DNA of 64,000 nt from Thioflexithrix psekupsensis. Its GTDB lineage: Bacteria; Pseudomonadota; Gammaproteobacteria; Beggiatoales; Beggiatoaceae. Position numbers and translations under genes: made by a program. Shown piece after piece: positions 53,333 through 61,676 of the stretch (positions are counted from its first letter, which is position 1; each line of letters starts with the position of its first letter). Below the pieces are notes generated by a model. The model saw only the letters and a program-made list of their open reading frames with translations. It had not been told where the DNA came from and made no database searches. The stretch spans positions 62,001 to 126,000 of the forward strand of contig NZ_MSLT01000006.1 of NCBI RefSeq assembly GCF_002149925.1, given 5' to 3'.

Positions 53333-54592
53333 TAAGTCGTTAAATAAAAGTATTCAGGTATTAAAAGCGTTCAGAATTTTCACATTTCTACCGCCCCCTA
53401 CCCCCCTCCTGCTAGGCAAAGGTATCTACTACACAAGTCTATTCAGGTACTAATTTAGCGAATGCGGAGGAGGTTTTTCGGAGTAGGTTGCGGAATTGAT
53501 GCAACTCGAACACAGGCCATACTCGCAATTAACAGACGTTTGGCTAATGCCAGACCACTTTCTTGTTGCCAACTCTCTAGTTGATGCCCTGCTTGCTTGA
53601 GCAATTTGAAAAACGATTCAATACGCCAACACCAGTAATACCATAACGCCGTCGTTTTCGCGTCAACATCCCAAACATTACTCAACAATACCCATTCTGC
53701 CAGTACATGACCTTCATTATCGAGAATTCGACTGACTACCAGGCGTACTCTGAGTGGCTTCCCTTTTATCGGTTTGACCCGCTTACCGTCGGCATCACAT
53801 CGCTTTGGCTTGGCTGGACGAGTCATCGTAACTTCAGCCTCGCCAACATATTGCATCGCTTTTTTGCCTTTAATTTCAACTTCGTGGGTTATTTGAAAAG
53901 TCAGACTGTCCGCAACCTCGCCCAGCTTAACTTCTCGACCGTTAAACTCCACTTTAGAACCCACTTTATCACGCAGCACAAACAGATGGTTTGCTTCGTC
54001 CCACTGGCGTTGATGTTGTACAGATGCCGCTTCTCGGTCAATGATATGTACCACTCGATGCACAAATTCTTGACTCGCTATCCACGCCATACGTGAAGTC
54101 AATTCTTCCAAATGGGCTTGGAACTTAATCCGTTCGTCATGGTAACTCGACCATACACCCGCATCCGTCACCACATTCTGCACCATTGGCGCAAGCGGCT
54201 CTCCGTTACGGTCATTCAGTAACAAGGCCGTTTGCAACTCGTAACCGATGTCGTTTTTATGCGCACGCTGCTTACGGTCGAGCTTACTTTGGTGCTTGCC
54301 AAAATTCACCATCGACCAATCATGCACACATAATGCGTATTTGTCGCAACGTTCTGCTACCCCTTTATGCGCCTCCATCAATAGAAGATGCTCCATGACC
54401 AAACGCCGATAGCGTCCCTGAAGCCGACTTTCAATATTAGGTAAGTTAAATTCATACCGATGATTTATACTCTATTTTCACTTAATTTTCACTTGTGTAG
54501 ATACCTTTGCCTAGCAGGAGGGGGTAGGGGGCGGTAGAAATGTGAAAATTCTGAACGCTTTTAATACCTGAATACTTTTATTTAACTACTTA
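53333..54592. mobile_element. IS4-type insertion element with about 100-bp terminal inverted repeats
   Basis: The left arm 53333-53438 and right arm 54491-54592 are inverse complements with only two small indels and about two mismatches. The shared stretch includes TATTCAGGTATTAAAAGCG, TTCACATTTCTACCG and CTGCTAGGCAAAGGTATCTAC. Arms this long are unusual for IS4 relatives. Outermost bases TAAGT(C/A)GTTAAAT may include the target duplication. It carries one transposase gene. Confidence 0.75.
53455..54402 (-). CDS. IS4-family DDE transposase
   Basis: This transposase of 315 residues from the ATG is open a further 30 or so codons upstream (EFNLPNIESRLQGRYRRLVM), but without a clear start. DDE residues: first Asp in KYALCVHDWSMVNFG, second Asp in RVVHIIDREAASVQH, and Glu in YYWCWRIESFFKLLKQAGHQ, where the Y-x(2)-R-x(3)-E-x(6)-K spacing is the IS4 signature. 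The C-terminus ends soon after that helix. The N-terminal DNA-binding region looks short for the family, so the gene may be trimmed. It lies wholly between the two inverted arms. Confidence 0.82.
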   Translation of the reverse strand: MVMEHLLLMEAHKGVAERCDKYALCVHDWSMVNFGKHQSKLDRKQRAHKNDIGYELQTALLLNDRNGEPLAPMVQNVVTDAGVWSSYHDERIKFQAHLEELTSRMAWIASQEFVHRVVHIIDREAASVQHQRQWDEANHLFVLRDKVGSKVEFNGREVKLGEVADSLTFQITHEVEIKGKKAMQYVGEAEVTMTRPAKPKRCDADGKRVKPIKGKPLRVRLVVSRILDNEGHVLAEWVLLSNVWDVDAKTTALWYYWCWRIESFFKLLKQAGHQLESWQQESGLALAKRLLIASMACVRVASIPQPTPKNLLRIR

Positions 54593-54606
54593 AATACAAC
54601 TTGCGC

Positions 54607-54993
54607 CTAACCATAACGGGGCAAACAAGCCACTCGATAATCGCCGTGGTCTATATCTTCATCCTCCTCATCCAGCCAGTCTTCCTCATCCCAATCGTCA
54701 TCATCCCAATGCAATCCTTGATACATTTCTTCAATTAATTCTAAGACTTGCTCGCGGTTTAATGGTTCGGGGCGTTCTTGCTGACATTGATAGGCGTACG
54801 TAAATTGTCCTTGATTGGCACATAAAATTAATTCACAATCCTCATCCGTGCGCTCTTTAAAGTACAAAGTACCTTGTTCTTGCGCCACCTGTTCTAAAGC
54901 GCGCAACAACATTTCGGCATTGGCAAAATGCGCACTGATCTGATTGAAATAACTGTAAAGATAAAGCGTCACAAGACGCGATAGCGGTGACAT
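54607..54993 (-). CDS. Hypothetical acidic protein
   Basis: This 128-residue protein is not recognised. The N-terminal half is helical (SRLVTLYLYSYFNQISAHFA, AEMLLRALEQVAQEQGTLYF) and the second half has strand-like ILCANQGQFTYAYQC, then a helix (REQVLELIEEMYQGLHW) and a very acidic tail with runs of Asp/Glu and Trp. The ATG at 54993 with AAGGAT in front is preferred to the upstream ATG at 55026. No signal peptide. Next to the IS element on one side and a divergent ribbon-helix-helix-like gene on the other. Confidence 0.55.
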   Translation of the reverse strand: MSPLSRLVTLYLYSYFNQISAHFANAEMLLRALEQVAQEQGTLYFKERTDEDCELILCANQGQFTYAYQCQQERPEPLNREQVLELIEEMYQGLHWDDDDWDEEDWLDEEDEDIDHGDYRVACLPRYG

Positions 54994-55269
54994 GGGCGGG
55001 GTATCCTTTTTTTTGCAGTGGCTCAACTATCAGGATACAATCATTTTATTGCAAAACGATGCCAATAGAGTGAATTTTTAACCCCATTTTGTAGTTAAGA
55101 ATTCACTAAACCCAAGCACAAGGAAATCATAAAAAACATTTTTCGGTTGCCGCAAAAATAATGAATTTAAGCATAGACAGTTTGGCTAATAAGTATTAAT
55201 ATAGTTTTATTGTAATCCACTGGCATTGAGTGCCAGTTAAAACGTAAATAACAACACCGTGAAAATCTA

Positions 55270-55632
55270 ATGAACACACAGCAATTACTCAACATTTTTA
55301 ATCGTTCCTCGCGCCGCAGCACTGCTGATAAAAAGCAAGTGATTACTGCCCGCATTCCCGAACGTTTAGCGATTCAAATCACAGAATTAACCGAATCTTC
55401 TAAATTAAAAAGAAGTGATGTGATTCGTTTATTATTAGAATATGCGTTAAGCAATTATAACGAAGCCACCCAAAGCGAATGGGCGATTGAATTTTCCACC
55501 GCAGTACAACAAGTATTGGACATTTACAAACGCGGAGAAGAATCTCCAGAAATATTGCGCGCCAAACTACAAGAAATGAACGCGCTATTACTGGATCATT
55601 ATCCCGCAAAAAAAGCAGATACCACAGAATAA
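55270..55632 (+). CDS. Ribbon-helix-helix-like DNA-binding protein
   Basis: This 120-residue protein has a basic N-terminus (NRSSRRSTADKKQV), then ITARIPERLAIQITELTESS, which fits the RHH strand and first helix, and KLKRSDVIRLLLEYALSNYN for the second helix. RHH proteins dimerise and bind operators through the paired strand. The C-terminal 50 residues form a helix pair that may bind a partner. No toxin gene adjoins it. The 276-base upstream region is AT-rich and contains no repeat of the families seen elsewhere. No clear ribosome site precedes the ATG. Confidence 0.6.
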   Translation: MNTQQLLNIFNRSSRRSTADKKQVITARIPERLAIQITELTESSKLKRSDVIRLLLEYALSNYNEATQSEWAIEFSTAVQQVLDIYKRGEESPEILRAKLQEMNALLLDHYPAKKADTTE

Positions 55633-55649
55633 CGCATTGATAGCCTTTC

Positions 55650-55677
55650 TCGCGTCCTAACGTGTGTTGGGACGCGA
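55650..55677. terminator. Hairpin between convergent genes
   Basis: Stem of 12 pairs (TCGCGTCCTAAC / GTTGGGACGCGA, one wobble) with a 4-base loop, in the 53-base gap between the RHH gene and the metallopeptidase fusion. No long T run. Probably a two-way terminator. Confidence 0.5.
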
Positions 55678-55685
55678 AGTGGCTC

Positions 55686-58634
55686 TTATTCGGGTAAAAA
55701 CGACACCATCACTTCTATTTGTTGTTTTCCGCGTTGCACAATGAATGAGACGGTTTCGGTGGCATCAATGTGGACTAGAATACTTTTTAATCGCGCCACA
55801 CTGTCCAGCGTTTTGTCAGACAAACGCAACAATTGGTCGCCTTTTTTGATGCCTGCACGCGCCGCGGCCGAATCATTTTGTAATTCGATAACAATCAATA
55901 GTCCTTCTTTTTCTTCCAACATCACGCCCAAACGCGGAGACATGTCTCCATCAAGCGGCGGAGAAAGCAACACGTAATCAGCCACACCGGGACTCACTTC
56001 TTCCCCTTGCACAAAGGTCAACGCCGATACCTCCACGCGCCGCGCTACCCGTGCGGGAATCCCATAGCCATGCCGAATATGCCCATTGCCTGCCAATACA
56101 ATTAGGCGATGTTCAGGGTGTGTGAGTAAAAATTGGGCGGCCGTCTCCGCCATCGCCTCATCCCATAGCAATTGCGCTTGTAAAAATTGCGCCGAATCGG
56201 CATGTCCTTGATCACGCTGATGTTGAGAAAAAATATGGCTTAATTCTTGTTGGTAGCGCGTATCGGTGGTATCAATGTATTGCGGCAATTGCGCCCGCTG
56301 TTTATCGTCTAAACTGTCAAGACCTTGACGCGCCACTTGACGCGTAATTTCTCCTGCAATATTCAGCGCAATCAACGGGATATGATGTTGTTTAGCGTAG
56401 TCAATAATTGGTTTATACAAGCGATAATCGTAACCCCAGCGGGTAAAATATTCACTGCGCACCAAAAATTCCTCCTCCGACAATTCGCCGCGCAAATAAG
56501 CATCTAACACCGCTTGCTGTCCATGCTGGAACATTTCCAACCCCACGGCCAGCGGTTCTCCCAAACGATGCACTTGTTGAATCAAATGCAACTGATTGAT
56601 ATGGTGCATCATATTATCGTGCTGCTCGCCAATGTAAATCACCCGATGACGGCGTAATTCTTCGCTGAGATGAGCCAATGGCTGCGCCGCGGCGACGGGA
56701 ACGGCTTGCGGTGCGGGACGAGAAAAGACCAGTATTCCTTTTTGTGCGATGGTTTGTTGTTTATCGATGCTTTCAGCATTAAAACGTAATTCACTATATT
56801 GGCCATAATGGCGAATTCGTCGGGCATGATGTTCTACAGAAGACGCATTGTCGCTGTGTAATAGCGTGATGTATCGTTCTGCATGATACGGATGGCGATG
56901 AATTTGTAACCAAAATTCACTGTTTTCTGGTGGTTTTACCGCGGCAAATAAATGGCGCACTAAAGGATGATCGAACGCATTAGTGAGAATATTATGTTGA
57001 CGCAATTGAGAAAAATTCATTTCATCAGGATGAATCAGCGTCCAATGTTTAAAAGGTTCTTGTTGTAATAAAGCGTGATATTGCGGGCGATCTTCGGGCG
57101 TAATGGCAATTAATCCTGTGGCTTGTCCGCGGATTTGATCCACAGTGGGAATTTGCTCTGCCGCGCTTAATTGTCGCCAAGTATCATAATGCGGATCAAG
57201 ATAAACCGCTGTAGGAATGGCAGGCAATAACCAAGTGATTATCTGTTCTTTCTGATCCAGAATAATTGTTTTGCTCATCACGTCATCGGAAAAATGCAGA
57301 TCAGCATTTAATAGCAGTTGATAAGGCTGCTCCGTATTTTGCTGCACGGTGAATTGCAATTGAATGTCGTTTTTAACCGCTTTAATTTGTGCGTTGGCCA
57401 CCGTAATATTGGGGATGTCGCTGCGATCTAAATATTGCGAAAATAAGGCCGTCAGCGGCTGTTGACTCAAGTTGGAATAAGTGTCTATTAAATCTTGCCA
57501 ACTTAACGTTTGAAACGCATAATGATGCAATAAGTGTTGCAAGCCTGAAAAAAATAAAGTATCGCCTAATTGTTTTCTTAAATGATGAAATAAAAACATC
57601 ACTTTATTGTAACCTATTACGCTACTGATTTGATCATGCCGCACAGTGAAATCTCGGGCTTTTTGTGCGGTATTGGGCGTGATATAGGCTTGGTATTTTA
57701 ACAGGGCATTTTTACGATAATCGCTGTCTTGATCGTTATCGGCTTGCAAAGCATGATCGGCTAAATAACTGGTTAATCCTTCCGACCAATTGCCGCTGGC
57801 ATAATCGGTATATAAAAAATGACCTAACCATTGGTGTAAAATTTCATGCGCCAATGAGGTTTCTAACACGAAAGGAAGCGATAAAATTTGCTGCCCCAAT
57901 AAGGTATAAGTCGCCATTGCGTAACCTGTCGGTTGGGGATTGGCAACGATGGCAAAACGCTTAAATGGATAGGGAGTGAGTAAAGTTTCATAGCGTTGTA
58001 AGTATTTGCGACTATACTCAAAATAAGTGTCTATTAAATGCGCGTGTTGGGGAAAAAAATAAGCCGCTAATTCAATGCCGTTATAATCAGCCGTTTCGTA
58101 AATATAATCTTTAGATGCAACAAGATGTAATTCTGTACGCGGATGGGGAAAAATAAACGTGAATTCAGTCTGACAAGCGTCTGATCTTTCTATGATTTCA
58201 TCGGCTTCAGAATTGGCTACGAATCCTTCGGGTAAACGCGCTGTGAATTGGTATTGCGTTAAAGTATTGGGTTTGGGATACCAATTGTGTATTAATACCA
58301 AATGGCGATCATCCACCCAATTATACTGATCTGTCGTTAATAAAACATGGTAAGAAAAAGTGACCGCTTTTCCCGCTGTCAACGGAATGGCCAAATGAGA
58401 AACCAAATGTACCCAATCAGGATTTTTTGTTAAAAAATGGGTATCAGGATTTATTGCTAATTCAACAATGCGATCTGTCTCGCTGTGCAAACGCACATGA
58501 CCCGTTAAACGCCCTTGTGCAGGATCAATCTCAACTGTTAATTCGTATTGTAATGGTGTGGCGAATGCAAAAATAGGCAGAATCAGTAATAAACATAAAA
58601 TTACGCCTTTAAGTAAAGATAAATATCGAACCAT
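55686..58634 (-). CDS. Exported M1-like metallopeptidase fused to ChaN-like and PDZ domains
   Basis: This protein of about 982 residues has a signal peptide or anchor (LLKGVILCLLLILPIFAFA). Residues about 25-500 follow the M1 aminopeptidase plan: a beta-rich N-domain, then the zinc site LAHEILHQWLGHFLY (HEXXH) with the third ligand Glu in NWSEGLTSYLADHAL 18-19 residues on. Residues about 640-880 are a ChaN/DUF399 haem-binding-type domain: RVIYIGEQHDNMMHHINQLH, VGLEMFQHGQQAVLDAYL, WGYDYRLYKPIIDYA and LIVLAGNGHIRHGYGIP. The last 90 residues are a PDZ domain (LGVMLEEKEGLLIVIELQ, AARAGIKKGDQLLRL). The ATG at 58634 has AGAGGAAT in front. It diverges from the solute-binding gene across 49 bases. 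The fusion suggests haem- or peptide-related proteolysis in the periplasm, by inference. Confidence 0.8.
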   Translation of the reverse strand: MVRYLSLLKGVILCLLLILPIFAFATPLQYELTVEIDPAQGRLTGHVRLHSETDRIVELAINPDTHFLTKNPDWVHLVSHLAIPLTAGKAVTFSYHVLLTTDQYNWVDDRHLVLIHNWYPKPNTLTQYQFTARLPEGFVANSEADEIIERSDACQTEFTFIFPHPRTELHLVASKDYIYETADYNGIELAAYFFPQHAHLIDTYFEYSRKYLQRYETLLTPYPFKRFAIVANPQPTGYAMATYTLLGQQILSLPFVLETSLAHEILHQWLGHFLYTDYASGNWSEGLTSYLADHALQADNDQDSDYRKNALLKYQAYITPNTAQKARDFTVRHDQISSVIGYNKVMFLFHHLRKQLGDTLFFSGLQHLLHHYAFQTLSWQDLIDTYSNLSQQPLTALFSQYLDRSDIPNITVANAQIKAVKNDIQLQFTVQQNTEQPYQLLLNADLHFSDDVMSKTIILDQKEQIITWLLPAIPTAVYLDPHYDTWRQLSAAEQIPTVDQIRGQATGLIAITPEDRPQYHALLQQEPFKHWTLIHPDEMNFSQLRQHNILTNAFDHPLVRHLFAAVKPPENSEFWLQIHRHPYHAERYITLLHSDNASSVEHHARRIRHYGQYSELRFNAESIDKQQTIAQKGILVFSRPAPQAVPVAAAQPLAHLSEELRRHRVIYIGEQHDNMMHHINQLHLIQQVHRLGEPLAVGLEMFQHGQQAVLDAYLRGELSEEEFLVRSEYFTRWGYDYRLYKPIIDYAKQHHIPLIALNIAGEITRQVARQGLDSLDDKQRAQLPQYIDTTDTRYQQELSHIFSQHQRDQGHADSAQFLQAQLLWDEAMAETAAQFLLTHPEHRLIVLAGNGHIRHGYGIPARVARRVEVSALTFVQGEEVSPGVADYVLLSPPLDGDMSPRLGVMLEEKEGLLIVIELQNDSAAARAGIKKGDQLLRLSDKTLDSVARLKSILVHIDATETVSFIVQRGKQQIEVMVSFLPE

Positions 58635-58683
58635 TTTTATTCCTCTAAAACCGCGTCGCGGTGTCATGTTAATAGGAGTTACA

Positions 58684-60219
58684 GTGAACATTCATTATTA
58701 TTTTGCCATAGGATTATGGGGCAGTGGCAGTTTATTAACGGTTCAGGCCAGGGATTATGTGGAAGAGTTTCCGATTTTTTTTGTTTCGGATGGCCCTTAT
58801 TCTTATTCCAATATGGATAAAAAAGATTATACGGGAGTGAAATTAAATATTATTACTTTATCTCCTCCCGTGATGGGCGGCCCCACACAATTACATGCGG
58901 CGCAATTTAGCGAATTAACCGGCGCGGAAATGAATGTGGTGACAGTGCCATTATCGGAGTTATTTCAAAAAGTCATGACTCCTTTTTTTACGGGAACACC
59001 CACTTGGGATGCGATTATTTTTCCACCGAATTGGGCGGGAGATATTATGGCACCGGGTTATTTAGCCACCGTGCCTAAAGAAATGTTAGCCTCACCACAA
59101 TGGCAAGAAACCTTACCTATTTATCGCCATTTAACCTTGTGGGGGGGCAAAACTTACGGCATTCCCATTGATGGCGATAAGCATTTTTTAAGTTATCGTT
59201 TAGATGCAATAGATAATGCGGATTATCAAGCGAAATTCCAAGATAAATATGGTTATCCTTTGCAAACACCACAAACGTGGAGCGAATATCGAGATGTGGC
59301 TGAGTTTTTTAATGGTTGGGATTGGGATGGGGATGGTAAAGTTGAATACGGTTCTATTGAGATGACTGAGCCAAACGCACAATTGTTTTGGCAATTTGTC
59401 GTTCGCGCCGCGCCTTATGTCAAACATCCAGCGGTGACAGGAGGCTTTTTTTTCGATGTGGAAGACATGACTCCCTTGATCAATACGCCCGGTTGGGTGC
59501 GAGCTTTGGAAGATATGATACAAATTCAGGCTTTTTATCCACCTGATGGGCGTAAGTTTACTTTGGCCGATGTCATTTATAGTTTTGGGGAAGGCGAGGG
59601 CGCGTTACAGGTGAATTGGGATGATGGTTTTATACAGGCAATGGGCGAAAAATCGCCCATCCGTAACAAAGTCAGTGCAGCCCTCGCGCCCGGTGCCAAG
59701 CAGGTATGGAATCGAAACACGCAACAATGGGATGAATTTCCAGAGATTAATCGCGCTCCATTTATTGCGTGGGGGGGCTGGATTATGGGCGTACCCGCCG
59801 ACAGTCCGAATCAACAAGCGGCTTTTGATTTTTTAGGTTTTATGTCGAATCCTGAAAATCAAGCCTATGATTTAACCATCGGCAGTTATGGGGTTAATCC
59901 GTATCGTGAGGCGGATTTTGCGCCTGAATTTTGGGTAAAGTACGCGGGGTTTGATGAGAAAGTGGCCAAAGAGTATACGCAAACGTTACAAGAGACTTTG
60001 AATCATCCGAATCGCGTCTTTGACTTACGTATTCCCGCCAATCAGTTGTATGTTAATGCGCTGTCAACAGCGGTTTCCCAAGCCTTAACCAGAAAAGCCA
60101 CCCCGCAACAAGCCTTAGATCGAGCGGCTAAAGAATGGGATAGAATCACTTTGCGCGTGGGATTGGAACAGCAGAAACAAGCCTATCGGGAATTGGTTAA
60201 ATTGCAGGAAAGAAAATGA
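58684..60219 (+). CDS. Extracellular solute-binding protein, family 1 (sugar type)
   Basis: This 511-residue periplasmic binding protein resembles UgpB/MalE-class proteins that deliver sugars or glycerol-phosphate-like solutes to ABC transporters. The start chosen is GTG at 58684, preceded by ATAGGAG. It gives a signal peptide (NIHYYFAIGLWGSGSLLTVQA, cut before RDYVEEF). The binding fold shows LNIITLSPPVMGGPTQLHAA, TWDAIIFPPNWAGDIMA, TYGIPIDGDKHFLSYRLDAI and the late FIAWGGWIMGVPADSPNQQA. A longer frame to 58558 overlaps the divergent gene and is rejected. No ABC permeases follow. It shares a short divergent promoter region with the metallopeptidase. Confidence 0.85.
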   Translation: MNIHYYFAIGLWGSGSLLTVQARDYVEEFPIFFVSDGPYSYSNMDKKDYTGVKLNIITLSPPVMGGPTQLHAAQFSELTGAEMNVVTVPLSELFQKVMTPFFTGTPTWDAIIFPPNWAGDIMAPGYLATVPKEMLASPQWQETLPIYRHLTLWGGKTYGIPIDGDKHFLSYRLDAIDNADYQAKFQDKYGYPLQTPQTWSEYRDVAEFFNGWDWDGDGKVEYGSIEMTEPNAQLFWQFVVRAAPYVKHPAVTGGFFFDVEDMTPLINTPGWVRALEDMIQIQAFYPPDGRKFTLADVIYSFGEGEGALQVNWDDGFIQAMGEKSPIRNKVSAALAPGAKQVWNRNTQQWDEFPEINRAPFIAWGGWIMGVPADSPNQQAAFDFLGFMSNPENQAYDLTIGSYGVNPYREADFAPEFWVKYAGFDEKVAKEYTQTLQETLNHPNRVFDLRIPANQLYVNALSTAVSQALTRKATPQQALDRAAKEWDRITLRVGLEQQKQAYRELVKLQERK

Positions 60220-60565
60220 GTGAGTAAAGAAAACTTCTCTGCCAAAGGATTCTAAAAACACATCAGCTTTGACTGAGCAATTTCCTCGTTTTCCTCGTTC
60301 CCATGCCGCGGCTGTAAAAAAACCTCATTTTCTCAGTATTCGATAACGAAAAAATGGTGTTTTTAGGAGTTCTTTTACAGGCTTGCCATGTGGGAACGAG
60401 GTAATAATATTTTTATTTAACGACTTAATTTAGTTTTGACTGCCGAAATAGACGCTTTATTCTGATACATATCACATCCCCTTGAGTTTGCCCAGTTTCG
60501 CCTGAAAATGTTACCATACCACGTCTTATTTTTGTTCATTCACCTTATCCCATTTAAAACCTGAT
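60220..60565. other. Intergenic region dominated by a palindromic repeat
   Basis: 346 bases with no coding character. Apart from the repeat at 60293-60401, a second AT-rich stretch includes TTTTTATTTAACGACTTAA, the inverse of the left tip of the IS4-type element at 53 kb. Promoter of the StiP gene expected in the last 100 bases but not located. Confidence 0.5.
60293..60401. repeat. GTGGGAACGAGG-family inverted repeat, full copy
   Basis: Arms CCTCGTTCCCATGCC and GGCTTGCCATGTGGGAACGAGG, with inner arms TGTAAAA / TTTTACA. About 109 bp. The right arm and flank recur at 9591-9637. Also related to copies at 41, 46 and 53 kb. Confidence 0.65.
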
Positions 60566-61654
60566 ATGTCTGATTATTCAAGTTCTTATTCGAGCCATTT
60601 TCATGGCAGTTACGCCGCCAGCGATGTGCATTTGCTGTTCACCCCGCAGATCATCAGAGAACAACCCTCTGAAGAAACAATTGACGCAGTTTCCGGCGTG
60701 CAAGCGGTGGAATATCAACCCTCTGAAGCCTATTTAAAATTTTTTTACGCCGCATTTGCCCAAAATCGGCGGCGATTGGCGCAAGATATTTTGTCTTTAG
60801 CGCGTCAACTGATGTTTCGTTCTCGTAAACGTCCCCGTTTACTGGTTTCTTTGGCGCGAGCGGGCATTCCGATTGGTGTTTTACTGAAGCGTACTCTGCA
60901 AGAGCATTTGAAAGTGGATATGGCGCATTATAGTGTATCACTTCTCAGCGATGCAGGGTTAGACGAAAACGCTTTAAAATACATTTTACAACATCACGAT
61001 CCCTTAGGACGTGATATTACTTTTGTCGATGGCTGGACAGCAACAGGAACAGTCGCACGAGCTTTATGGCAAGGCATTTCACAATTTAATCGTCAATATC
61101 AAACGCAAATTTCACCCGATTTGCATGTTATTGCCGATTTAGCGGGAATTGCCACGATTGCAGCTACTACGGAAGATTATTTAATTCCTTCTGCTTTATT
61201 AAACGCCACAATTAATGGCTTAGTGAGCCGTCCTTGGCGATCTGAAACGGAATTAGATTCGTTTTTTAATTGCTATTTTTTTGAATATCGCTTAGACGAA
61301 GATTTATCTCGTTGGTATGTGGAGCAGTTATTGGCAGAAATTAAGCAATTAGATAACACGCCGCCTTGCATTCAACCAGAAGTGCGAATTCGCCAGCAAG
61401 AAACCAGTCAAACGTTTATGGATGAAATGATAAAAACTTACCGCTTGGCCAGTTTGCGTCAATTTAAACCCGGATTAGGCGAATCTACGCGCTTATTATT
61501 GCAAGGGAATGGTCAAGCCAGTGAATTATTGGTGAGAAATCGTCGGGCTTCGGATATAGAAGGTTTATTACTCTTGGCAAATGAGCAGGGAATTCCTGTC
61601 ACAGAAATGTCTTCTATGCCTTATAAAGCGGCTTTGGTGATGACTGAAGAGTGA
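60566..61654 (+). CDS. StiP/PRTase-like protein with C-terminal PELOTA-type domain
   Basis: This 362-residue cytoplasmic protein combines a phosphoribosyltransferase-like domain (family now called StiP, PF11202) with a PELOTA-like RNA-binding domain (PF15608 in my recollection). The PRPP-loop analogue is ITFVDGWTATGTVARALWQG at about residue 150, and RPRLLVSLARAGIPIGVLLKR is the typical preceding strand-loop. The C-terminal about 90 residues (RLASLRQFKPGLGESTRLLL, RNRRASDIEGLLLLANEQGI, MPYKAALVM) fit the PELOTA fold. In many genomes this protein is encoded with tellurite-resistance-type (Ter) genes for a predicted nucleoside-like metabolite. Here it stands alone, 45 kb from the vWA/PP2C/kinase triad. 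Confidence 0.75.
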   Translation: MSDYSSSYSSHFHGSYAASDVHLLFTPQIIREQPSEETIDAVSGVQAVEYQPSEAYLKFFYAAFAQNRRRLAQDILSLARQLMFRSRKRPRLLVSLARAGIPIGVLLKRTLQEHLKVDMAHYSVSLLSDAGLDENALKYILQHHDPLGRDITFVDGWTATGTVARALWQGISQFNRQYQTQISPDLHVIADLAGIATIAATTEDYLIPSALLNATINGLVSRPWRSETELDSFFNCYFFEYRLDEDLSRWYVEQLLAEIKQLDNTPPCIQPEVRIRQQETSQTFMDEMIKTYRLASLRQFKPGLGESTRLLLQGNGQASELLVRNRRASDIEGLLLLANEQGIPVTEMSSMPYKAALVMTEE

Positions 61655-61676
61655 GGTGAATTTTTGGGTGCGGGAT

